Origin: Corynebacterium sp.
GTDB lineage: Bacteria > Actinomycetota > Actinomycetes > Mycobacteriales > Mycobacteriaceae
Direction of reading: 5' to 3'
DNA: 20,536 nt
NCBI RefSeq assembly: GCF_030826625.1
Contig: NZ_JAPJNQ010000041.1
Coordinates: forward strand, 1 to 20,536
The notes under the pieces are model-generated. The model worked only from the letters and a program-made list of their open reading frames with translations. It did no database searches and had not been told where the DNA came from. Position numbers and translations under genes: made by a program. Position 1 is the stretch's first letter; the number at the start of each line of letters is the position of its first letter. Positions 1 through 5,981 of the stretch are shown piece by piece.

Positions 1-147
1 AACGGTGAATTCGAAGTAGTCGACGTCGGATCGTTAAACGGCACTTATGTTAATAGTGAGCAACGCAATTCGCAGGTGCTTTCGGTTGGTGATGAGATTC
101 AAATTGGTAAGTTCCGCTTGGTCTTTTTAGCTGACCAGAAGAAATAG
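1..147 (+). CDS. odhI: OdhI, FHA-domain inhibitor of 2-oxoglutarate dehydrogenase (3' end only)
   Basis: The window opens inside this gene; the last 48 codons and a TAG stop are present. The visible part is the C-terminal half of a forkhead-associated domain, with the GSLNGTYVN strand-loop that contributes to phosphothreonine binding and the closing strands GDEIQIGKFRLVF. This closely resembles C. glutamicum OdhI (GarA in mycobacteria). That small cytoplasmic protein binds and inhibits the E1 subunit of 2-oxoglutarate dehydrogenase when its N-terminal threonines are unphosphorylated, and is controlled by Ser/Thr kinases such as PknG. The N-terminal phosphorylation sites lie outside the window. 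The next gene, a MerR regulator, starts 25 nt downstream, the same order as garA and its neighbour in mycobacteria, so the two are probably cotranscribed. Confidence 0.93.
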   Translation, partial: NGEFEVVDVGSLNGTYVNSEQRNSQVLSVGDEIQIGKFRLVFLADQKK

Positions 148-172
148 CTGACACCAGGAAATAAAGGTAGTT

Positions 173-922
173 GTGAGCCCAGCATCTCAAGCAGCATCGC
201 AGCCTGCGCCGCGGCCAGGTAGTGCGCACAAGACACGTAAGGCGAAGTCCATTGGTGTGGTCTTGGAATCTTTGCGTGCCGAATTCCCGGATATCACAGT
301 CTCAAAGATCAGATTCTTGGAATCTGAAGGCTTGATCTCTCCACAGCGTACGAAATCTGGTTACCGGCGCTTTACCGACGAAGATATCGCGCGCCTGCGC
401 TACATCTTGGTCACCCAACGCGATCACTATTTGCCGTTGAAAGTGATCCGTGAGCAGCTTGAGGCCATGGATTCCGGGCAGGTCACGGCGTTATTGGGGA
501 CCAACACCACCCAACAGATCGTTTCTGCCGATTCTTTCCGTGCCAGTGGGCCGCGTAGCTTCACTGACACCGATGTTGCCAGCCAAGCTGGCGTGGAGAT
601 CGAATTCGTTACTGAATTGGTTGGTGCTGGGCTGATTCGTCCGGATGCGGCAGGCTTTTTTGCGGCCGATGACATCAGCATCGTGACCACCGCGTGGTCG
701 TTGCAGCAATTGGGCTTTGATATTCGACTATTGAAGTCACTGCGTAACGGTGCGCGTCGGCAAGCGGATCTGGTCAACCAAGTCGCGGGGCCGCTCGCGC
801 ACGGTAAATCCGATAATGCGCGACAGCAAGCAGAAGAGTTGTCACAGCAAATTTCTGCGTTGGTGGTTTCGCTGCACACAAGTTTGCTGAAAAATACCTT
901 GCGCGAGGAGTTTGAATCCTAA
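173..922 (+). CDS. ftsR: MerR-family regulator FtsR
   Basis: A 249-residue MerR-type DNA-binding protein. After a basic, low-complexity N-terminus (about residues 1-24), residues 25-60 form the winged helix-turn-helix, with the wing and arginine-rich stretch KSGYRRFTDEDIARLRYI at about 61-78. The C-terminal part (about 100-249) has no cysteine or metal-ligand cluster, so it is not a metal sensor of the MerR/CueR kind. Position directly after odhI and the HTH sequence identify it as the orthologue of C. glutamicum FtsR (Cg1631), reported to activate ftsZ, and of mycobacterial Rv1828. The start is a GTG with an AAAGG ribosome-binding site 5 nt upstream. It lies 25 nt after odhI and is followed by a strong terminator, so it closes the odhI unit. 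Confidence 0.9.
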   Translation: MSPASQAASQPAPRPGSAHKTRKAKSIGVVLESLRAEFPDITVSKIRFLESEGLISPQRTKSGYRRFTDEDIARLRYILVTQRDHYLPLKVIREQLEAMDSGQVTALLGTNTTQQIVSADSFRASGPRSFTDTDVASQAGVEIEFVTELVGAGLIRPDAAGFFAADDISIVTTAWSLQQLGFDIRLLKSLRNGARRQADLVNQVAGPLAHGKSDNARQQAEELSQQISALVVSLHTSLLKNTLREEFES

Positions 923-967
923 GAACTCGCATCCTCAGAAGATGCTAGTGAGCACTGTGTAGCTCGC

Positions 968-1000
968 ACCGGCACCGCGATGCTGCGGTGCCGGTTTTCT
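968..1000 (+). terminator. Rho-independent terminator after ftsR
   Basis: A perfect 11-bp GC-rich stem, ACCGGCACCGC (968-978) pairing with GCGGTGCCGGT (985-995), has a 6-nt loop and runs into a short T tract (995-998). It lies 45 nt after the ftsR stop and ends the odhI-ftsR transcript, separating it from the second MerR gene. Confidence 0.88.
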
Positions 1001-1059
1001 CATGATTAGGCTTACCCGCTAACTCGAGTTTGTCTACTGAGGTTGATGTGAAAAAGAAA

Positions 1060-1087
1060 CCCTAAAGTTTTAAGTGAGACTTTAGGG
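1060..1087. promoter_or_regulatory. Upstream perfect dyad, candidate MerR operator
   Basis: CCCTAAAGT (1060-1068) and ACTTTAGGG (1079-1087) form a perfect 9-bp inverted repeat with a 10-nt spacer. It is not followed by a T tract, so it does not look like a terminator. Its right arm matches the right arm of the dyad at 1128-1145 in 8 of 9 positions. Its centre lies exactly 63 bp, six helical turns, upstream of that dyad. I read it as a second operator for the same regulator. Confidence 0.55.
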
Positions 1088-1106
1088 CGTGTCGCACCGA
1101 TACGTC

Positions 1107-1136
1107 TTGACGGGGCAATAGGATTGACCTTAAATA
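1107..1136 (+). promoter_or_regulatory. Candidate sigma-A promoter of the second MerR gene
   Basis: TTGACG (1107-1112) is a good -35 element. It is followed after 17 nt by TTAAAT (1130-1135), or after 18 nt by TAAATA (1131-1136), as the -10. The predicted transcription start is near 1142, giving a leader of about 31 nt that keeps the ATCGGAG ribosome-binding site. The -10 is embedded in the dyad at 1128-1145. Confidence 0.55.
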
Positions 1137-1145
1137 ACTTTAAGG
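1128..1145. promoter_or_regulatory. Perfect dyad over the -10 region, candidate autoregulatory operator
   Basis: The 18-bp element CCTTAAATAACTTTAAGG has perfect 7-bp arms around a 4-nt centre. It covers the predicted -10 and reaches the predicted transcription start of the MerR gene at 1173. A protein bound here would compete with RNA polymerase, which suggests negative autoregulation. The regulator itself or FtsR are the obvious candidates; this is inference from position only. Confidence 0.55.
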
Positions 1146-1172
1146 ATTCCAAACTTCCATCGGAGTAATTAC

Positions 1173-1757
1173 GTGACTATCAACTCAAACCGTTCCTATG
1201 ACGCGGACGCACCGTACGTCCAGGAGTCCCTGTTTGACCTCGGTCCGGACGAGCAGCTTGGCTATCGCGTTCCCATCGCGTGCCAAGTCGCGGGAATCAC
1301 CTACCGCCAGCTTGATTACTGGGCGCGCACCAATTTGGTTAAGCCATCGATTCGTAATGCTCGTGGGTCGGGTTCGCAACGCCTGTATTCTTTCAAAGAC
1401 GTGCTGGTGCTGAAGATCGTCAAGCGCTTGCTGGATACTGGGATTTCTCTGCAAAACATCCGCCTGGCGGTAGAATCGCTGCGCGAGCGCGGAGTTAACG
1501 ACATCGCCGAGATCACTCTGGTCTCTGATGGCACCTCGGTGTACGAATGCCACAACAATGAGCAGGTCATCGACCTGCTTTCCGGTGGGCAAGGCGTGTT
1601 CGGTGTGGCTATCCCAGGAATCATGAAAGAACTCAGTGGGACGATCAGCTCGTTCCCTGCAGAACGCGTGGACCCGGATCTTGCCGACGATACCGAGACC
1701 AACACCGGCCTCGACGAGCTGGCAGCTTTGCGGCAACGGAAAACGCACTCAGCATAA
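1173..1757 (+). CDS. Second MerR-family regulator (Rv1830/ResR-McdR-like)
   Basis: A 194-residue MerR-type regulator. Residues 31-60 form the helix-turn-helix (ACQVAGITYRQLDYWARTNLV), followed by the wing with GSGSQRLYSFKDV and the helix KIVKRLLDTGISLQNIRLAVESL (about 81-103). The C-terminal 90 residues resemble the effector or dimer part of the mycobacterial orthologue Rv1830, described as ResR or McdR and linked to cell-division and growth control. No metal-binding cysteine pattern is visible. The GTG start follows a GGAG ribosome-binding site by 7 nt. The gene has its own promoter region with two dyads, separated from ftsR by a terminator. Mycobacteria have a bifunctional-nuclease (DUF151) gene between the two regulators; none is present here. 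Its 3' end converges on the VWA gene with 29 nt between stops and no clear terminator. Confidence 0.85.
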   Translation: MTINSNRSYDADAPYVQESLFDLGPDEQLGYRVPIACQVAGITYRQLDYWARTNLVKPSIRNARGSGSQRLYSFKDVLVLKIVKRLLDTGISLQNIRLAVESLRERGVNDIAEITLVSDGTSVYECHNNEQVIDLLSGGQGVFGVAIPGIMKELSGTISSFPAERVDPDLADDTETNTGLDELAALRQRKTHSA

Positions 1758-1786
1758 GCCGACAGAACACGGGCAGGTATCCCCGC

Positions 1787-3382
1787 CTAGATGCCGACAG
1801 CACGTCGCAGAGACTGATCCAGCTCTGCGGCGTTTTTTGCTACCTGCACGTCGGTCGCTACCTCACGCAGCGCGGCATCTGGCTCGCCTGCGCCGACATG
1901 GATTACGGCCAACTGCGCATTTTCGCCCAAGGCAGCCCGGAATTGTTCGGCAAAATCTGCGTATGCATCGGCGGTCCCGGAGGTAATAAGCACGATGCGA
2001 GCAGGGGCAGAGGAAGCGATTCCGGCTGCGCCTTGTTGCGTCGCTGCGTAGTCACTGATTGCATGAGCTGCCGCTAACAAAGCTTCATTGGTTTGCGGCA
2101 CACCACCGGTACCCAATAGCTGCACCGATCGTGCGGTCTCAGCACCGTCACTGAACCAAATATTGCGACGCCATCCCTGCTGCACGCCGGGGTTAAGCGG
2201 GGAAGAATAATTCCATAACGCCGCGGCATGACCAGCCTCACTTAATGCCGGTGCAACCGCGGCAATGGCATCTGCGGCCGCCTGGAAACGAGTCGGCCCC
2301 GTCACGTCATTGGCGAAGCCAGCCCCCATGTTCTCTGAGGTATCCAGCAAGAACATGGTATCTGTGGCTTGCAGAGCTGTTGCGTGTTCGTCCGTGTTAT
2401 TGGAATGGTCGCTATCTCCAGAGCCCGCGGCATCGTTGTCCTCTGTCGCACTAGCGGCATTCTTAGTCGTGGCATTCAAACTGCCGAAATCTTTCGTGGT
2501 ACGTGCTAGATACGATTCCCAAACCGCACTTGCATCCAGGCGCTGGTTCGTCTCTTCGGACTCCACCTGGCCCTGGGCCTGCGGATCAGACTCAAACCCA
2601 TGGTATTGCTCAGCCAAATCTTCTACGAAAGTTTGCGCTGCGCGCGCTTGTTCTTCGTCAATCTCAGCAGACTGGTTAAGCACTACTGCTGCGTATTCCA
2701 CATAGGCACCATCCAGGGCACGGAAAGACCCTTCGCCCTGCGCGCTCATGGCCTGGACAGCGGCCGTCGGACCTGTGGAATCTGCGAGTGCAGTGTTCTC
2801 GTCGCGCAGCAAGAAATCAGCTCCGGCGTTGGCATCGTCGGCAAGCGCGGTAGCGACCACCGCAGACGCAGGAGAATCTCCCGGATAACTCACGACATCC
2901 GCGGGCAAGTCGACGCTTACCTCTGCGTCCGTGGTGGCGGTTGGATCATAAATTCCAGCTGCCTGCCCAGCCACCAACGGATAATCGGCAGTGCTCGAGG
3001 CGGGTTTGCGCCCAGCAGCTTCGATGGTGCGTTGCAGCAGTGGGGAATTGGCATCAATAAAGACCGCCGCCTTCGAGATATCTTCGGCGACGACTGCTTG
3101 CACACAATAATCTCGAACCACCGGTGTAGTTGCGTTCCACGAGGCCAACAGGGACTGTGCCAACGTCTTATCTCCACTGGCAACCGGAAGTTGCAAATCA
3201 CCCTCGATACAACTTTGTTCGCCAGCGCCGTCGGCTGCGGAGTTTGAATCAGCAGAGCCGCTTCCCAGCACCAACCATGCGATCAGGGCAATAATCGCTA
3301 CGAAAATTGCGATGACCGTGGCGATGAAGCCGCCGGAAAACTGTGTCTTTTGCTCAGGTGTGTAGTGACGCCCCATAGCCAT
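1787..3382 (-). CDS. Membrane-anchored von Willebrand A-domain protein
   Basis: A 531-residue protein. It has a short basic N-terminus, one hydrophobic membrane segment (about 17-40), and then an extracytoplasmic part. Residues about 55-295 look like a substrate-binding-protein-like domain, as seen in the actinobacterial 'substrate-binding and VWA domain' architecture; this is a fold-level guess. An acidic Ser/Asp/Asn-rich linker (about 303-338) leads to a C-terminal VWA domain (about 340-530). The metal-site motif is degenerate: DTSEN at 347-351 replaces DxSxS, Thr431 is present, and the usual Asp of the 'LTDG' strand is Ser468. The start codon overlaps the end of the upstream gene by 29 nt (23 nt if the second ATG at 3376 is used), which implies translational coupling. 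It is last in a three-gene unit with the helicase. The ligand is unknown. Confidence 0.75.
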   Translation of the reverse strand: MAMGRHYTPEQKTQFSGGFIATVIAIFVAIIALIAWLVLGSGSADSNSAADGAGEQSCIEGDLQLPVASGDKTLAQSLLASWNATTPVVRDYCVQAVVAEDISKAAVFIDANSPLLQRTIEAAGRKPASSTADYPLVAGQAAGIYDPTATTDAEVSVDLPADVVSYPGDSPASAVVATALADDANAGADFLLRDENTALADSTGPTAAVQAMSAQGEGSFRALDGAYVEYAAVVLNQSAEIDEEQARAAQTFVEDLAEQYHGFESDPQAQGQVESEETNQRLDASAVWESYLARTTKDFGSLNATTKNAASATEDNDAAGSGDSDHSNNTDEHATALQATDTMFLLDTSENMGAGFANDVTGPTRFQAAADAIAAVAPALSEAGHAAALWNYSSPLNPGVQQGWRRNIWFSDGAETARSVQLLGTGGVPQTNEALLAAAHAISDYAATQQGAAGIASSAPARIVLITSGTADAYADFAEQFRAALGENAQLAVIHVGAGEPDAALREVATDVQVAKNAAELDQSLRRAVGI

Positions 3383-4226
3383 CTAGTCTAGCCCGCTGCA
3401 CGTCGTCGACAATATTTATCAGTCTGTGTCGGATCGGCTCAGCGCGTTCTGCGAGCATTCGTTGGCGTCGGACGTACTCATTTTTTCCTGCGGTAGTTTC
3501 GATGGCAACCACGCCGAGCCCCCAATCACGGCAATCATACGGGGATGCCTCCATATCGAGTTCGCGAGCGGCAACGGCCAGATCGAAACACTCGTGCAGT
3601 AACTCCCCGGGAACCAGCGGGCCCAATTTCCACGCCCACTTATACAAATCCATCGTGACGTGCACGCAGCCGCCTTGGTCGCACTCGGGCTGATCCTCCC
3701 GACGCAACACCGTGAGATTCAGTGGCCGTGCCGGGGGAGTGAAAAAGCGGTAGGCGTCGTAATGACTGCACCGTAGATTATGCTTTTCGACAACCTCATC
3801 AGTCCGAGCCTGGCCCAAGCGCAGGGGGAGATCATGGCGCGGGTTGTCTGTGCGATAGACCATCGCCCACTCATGCAAGCCGAAACAATCGAAACGTGCT
3901 GGTCGCGCGGCGGTGCGGGAAAGCAAGTTGCCGATATAGTCGATGGCAGATCCCCGGCGTTGCCAGAAAGCGGCGAGGTCCAATTCCACGCCGCGAGCAG
4001 TGCGGTGATAGTCGCGCCACTGTGCATGCGGTGGATCGCCTGCTAAGGCCGCGCCGAAACCGGGATGCCAGCTTTTCAGGTGCGTTGGCCGTACTGGGTA
4101 ATACTCGAACAAGAAATCATAAATCGGGTGTTTCGTTCCCGGGTTGCGGTAGCGCTCAAGGCGTTGTTCGGCACGCCGCAGATGCGCCTGGGATCGCTCG
4201 GTCCATTCTTGTTCGGTATAAATCAT
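3354..4226 (-). CDS. Conserved actinobacterial protein of unknown function (often labelled 3-methyladenine DNA glycosylase)
   Basis: A 290-residue soluble protein without signal peptide or membrane segment. I recognise it as a family conserved in corynebacteria and relatives that is commonly auto-labelled 3-methyladenine DNA glycosylase. I see no helix-hairpin-helix-GPD motif and no AAG-type fold signature, so I do not adopt that name. Conspicuous features are an aromatic, His-rich N-terminal half (YDFLFEYYPVRPTHLKSWHPGFG at about 36-58) and a central stretch with Cys and His residues (LRCSHYDAYRFF, then ECDQGGCVHVTMDLYKWAWKLGPLVP, about 151-207). Next comes ELLHECFDLA and a conserved-looking SPYDCRDWGL. 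It begins 12 nt after the helicase stop and overlaps the VWA gene. TAAACT, made from the helicase stop codon, could act as a -10 for a separate near-leaderless transcript. Confidence 0.75.
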   Translation of the reverse strand: MIYTEQEWTERSQAHLRRAEQRLERYRNPGTKHPIYDFLFEYYPVRPTHLKSWHPGFGAALAGDPPHAQWRDYHRTARGVELDLAAFWQRRGSAIDYIGNLLSRTAARPARFDCFGLHEWAMVYRTDNPRHDLPLRLGQARTDEVVEKHNLRCSHYDAYRFFTPPARPLNLTVLRREDQPECDQGGCVHVTMDLYKWAWKLGPLVPGELLHECFDLAVAARELDMEASPYDCRDWGLGVVAIETTAGKNEYVRRQRMLAERAEPIRHRLINIVDDVQRARLDGYGASLHT

Positions 4227-4238
4227 GGCGCATTCAGT

Positions 4239-5774
4239 TTAACGACTGCGCTTGCGCACGTTGGGCTTGGAACCCCACGCACTGTTTTTCTTGCCGCGTG
4301 ATTTCTGCGCACTTGCTGCACCTGCGGAGTTTTTCTGGCTGCGTTGCCGTGGATTGTTTTGTCTGCGAGGTTTGCGCGCGCCGCTGCCTTGAGCTCCTTT
4401 CCGGGAGCCGTTGCCGCCGCGCGAACCTGAGGAGCGCCCACCGGCTGTGGGTTTTGGTGGCAGTGCGGTCCCGGATGGTTCGCGTGCCCCGGTGAGCTCA
4501 CGCAATTCCTGCGGCATGTCTGGGCCCATCGCAATAATGGTGCGCGCGTCCACGCCTGCTTTTTTGACCAGGGCTTTTACGGTCTTTTCTTGATCTGCAA
4601 GCACGAGCGTGACGACGGTTCCGCGTGCCCCGGCGCGGGCAGTGCGCCCGGCGCGGTGCAGATATGCTTTATGCTCTGCCGGGGGATCAATGTGTACCAC
4701 GAGGCTGACATCACTGATATCGATACCGCGGGCGGCGATGTCTGTCGCCACCAACACCGGAATGCTGCCGTCGCTAAAGCCATCGATTGCTTGGGTGCGC
4801 GCACCTTGCGATTTGTCCCCGTGCAAGCCCAGAGCATTAACGCCAATTCGGCGGAGTTTTTTCACCTGCCGGTCGACGCCGTGCTTGGTGCGCATAAACA
4901 TGATCGTCTTGCCGTGGCGAGCAGCGATCTTTTCGACGAGCTCGTTACGGTTTTCGCGTGATCCCACGTGTGCGATGACGTGTTCCATGGTTTCCACGGC
5001 GCTGTGTGCCGGGGCGGTTTCATGGGTGCGTGGATCGTGTAAAAACTTGTCGACGACGGCCTGGACCTGGTTATCCAAGGTGGCTGAGAACAGTAGGTGC
5101 TGGCAGTCGCTGGGCAACTTGTTCCACAGCTTGGTTACCTGCGGCAAAAATCCCATGTCGGCCATCTGGTCGGCCTCATCGAGCGTGGCGATGGCAACTT
5201 GGTCCAGGTGTACCTTTTTTTGGTTCAGCAGATCCTGCAGCCGGCCTGGGGTAGCAACCAGCAGGTCGACCGGTGCTGCGAGGCGGCGGATCTGCGGATT
5301 AATGTTGACGCCACCGACCACGCTGAACACACGCAAACCCAGCGAGGCAGCAGGATCTTCCAGCCGTTCCGAGATTTGTATTGCCAGCTCGCGGGTGGGC
5401 GCGAGGATGACTGCCCGCGGGTGGCCGGGGCGTGATACCCCGGACGTCGCCAAGCGGTGCAGGATGGGCAGCCCGAAGCTGAAAGTCTTGCCGGAGCCAG
5501 TAGGGCCTTTGCCCAGCACGTCGCGGCCCGACAAAACGTCGGGGATCGTCAGCGCCTGAATGGGAAAGGCGGTGGTGATGCCTTCGCGGCGGAGGAAATG
5601 CACGATGGGCCGGGCGAGACCAAGCTCGGCAAACGAGGTTTCGGCGGTGGTGTTGTCGGCAGCTGCAGACGTCACAGGGGTGGACGTTGCCGGGTTGGAC
5701 GTTGCCGGGTTGGAGGTTGCCGGGGCAGAAGAAGATTGGGGGCCAGAGTGGTTGGCGCCAGAGTTAGTTGTCAT
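4239..5774 (-). CDS. DEAD-box ATP-dependent RNA helicase (RhlE-like)
   Basis: A 511-residue cytoplasmic RNA helicase with the complete motif set. The Q motif SFAELGLARPIVHFLRREG lies at about 47-65 with the conserved Gln at 73. Motif I GPTGSGKT is at 90-97, PTREL at 126-130, TPGRL at 175-179, DEAD at 199-202, SAT at 230-232, ATDIAARGIDI at 343-353 and HRAGRTARAG at 373-382. A basic, Gly/Ser/Arg/Lys-rich tail (about 440-511) is typical of RhlE/DeaD-type helicases that act on structured mRNA or during ribosome assembly, often in the cold. The first 40 residues are low complexity and include a Pro-Ala-Thr-Ser-Asn repeat encoded by 15-bp tandem repeats. The ATG start lies 8 nt after a TAGACT -10 element, so the mRNA is probably leaderless. 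It is the first gene of a unit with the two genes downstream. Confidence 0.92.
   Translation of the reverse strand: MTTNSGANHSGPQSSSAPATSNPATSNPATSTPVTSAAADNTTAETSFAELGLARPIVHFLRREGITTAFPIQALTIPDVLSGRDVLGKGPTGSGKTFSFGLPILHRLATSGVSRPGHPRAVILAPTRELAIQISERLEDPAASLGLRVFSVVGGVNINPQIRRLAAPVDLLVATPGRLQDLLNQKKVHLDQVAIATLDEADQMADMGFLPQVTKLWNKLPSDCQHLLFSATLDNQVQAVVDKFLHDPRTHETAPAHSAVETMEHVIAHVGSRENRNELVEKIAARHGKTIMFMRTKHGVDRQVKKLRRIGVNALGLHGDKSQGARTQAIDGFSDGSIPVLVATDIAARGIDISDVSLVVHIDPPAEHKAYLHRAGRTARAGARGTVVTLVLADQEKTVKALVKKAGVDARTIIAMGPDMPQELRELTGAREPSGTALPPKPTAGGRSSGSRGGNGSRKGAQGSGARKPRRQNNPRQRSQKNSAGAASAQKSRGKKNSAWGSKPNVRKRSR
5671..5730. repeat. Four 15-bp tandem units in the helicase N-terminus
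   Basis: Units start at 5671, 5686, 5701 and 5716. The middle two are GTTGCCGGGTTGGAC and GTTGCCGGGTTGGAG, differing at one base; the outer two are diverged. On the minus strand they encode consecutive pentapeptides of the type PATSN/PATST/PVTSA. Because the period is a multiple of three, copy-number change would keep the reading frame. Confidence 0.8.
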
Positions 5775-5782
5775 CAGAGCTT

Positions 5783-5788
5783 AGTCTA
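5783..5788 (-). promoter_or_regulatory. -10 element of the helicase unit (leaderless)
   Basis: TAGACT on the minus strand fits the corynebacterial TANANT -10 consensus. It is followed by 8 nt and then the ATG at 5774, so transcription should start at or within a base or two of the start codon. No ribosome-binding site is present. No convincing -35 element was found. Confidence 0.5.
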
Positions 5789-5906
5789 TCGCGGTCGATG
5801 CAGCAGACGACTACGCAGCGTGAGTGATCCTGGGCAAGGTTGCAAGCCGCACAGCGAAAACATGTGTGACCTGCAGCTCTGTGCCACACCTTACAGTCAA
5901 AACCTA

Positions 5907-5935
5907 TTCAGACGATAGGCAAAGCGTTGTAGCGT
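5907..5935 (+). promoter_or_regulatory. Possible promoter of the DASS transporter gene
   Basis: TTCAGA (5907-5912) and TAGCGT (5930-5935) are separated by 17 nt, giving a predicted start near 5942 and a 40-nt leader. Both hexamers are weak matches. An imperfect dyad, GTGTG (5864-5868) and CACAC (5885-5889), lies just upstream and could bind a regulator; it does not fit the GlxR consensus. The divergent gap 5775-5981 otherwise holds nothing recognisable. Confidence 0.3.
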
Positions 5936-5981
5936 GAAAGTGTAGGCATGCCCGCCAGTTGATGAGTAAAGGATTATTACT

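Noticed and set aside
1006..1024. TTAGG...CTAA after the ftsR terminator, considered as a DtxR box
   Set aside because: Only the first five bases and a few scattered positions match the 19-bp consensus.
4609..5559. A 316-codon open frame on the plus strand
   Set aside because: It is antisense to the DEAD-box helicase, whose motifs are complete. The translated product is low in hydrophobic order and rich in Ser, Arg, Cys and Trp, typical of a codon-bias shadow.
5864..5889. GTGTG-N16-CACAC upstream of the transporter, considered as a GlxR site
   Set aside because: Only one half-site fits and the spacing is wrong. Kept only as an unnamed possible dyad in the promoter entry.
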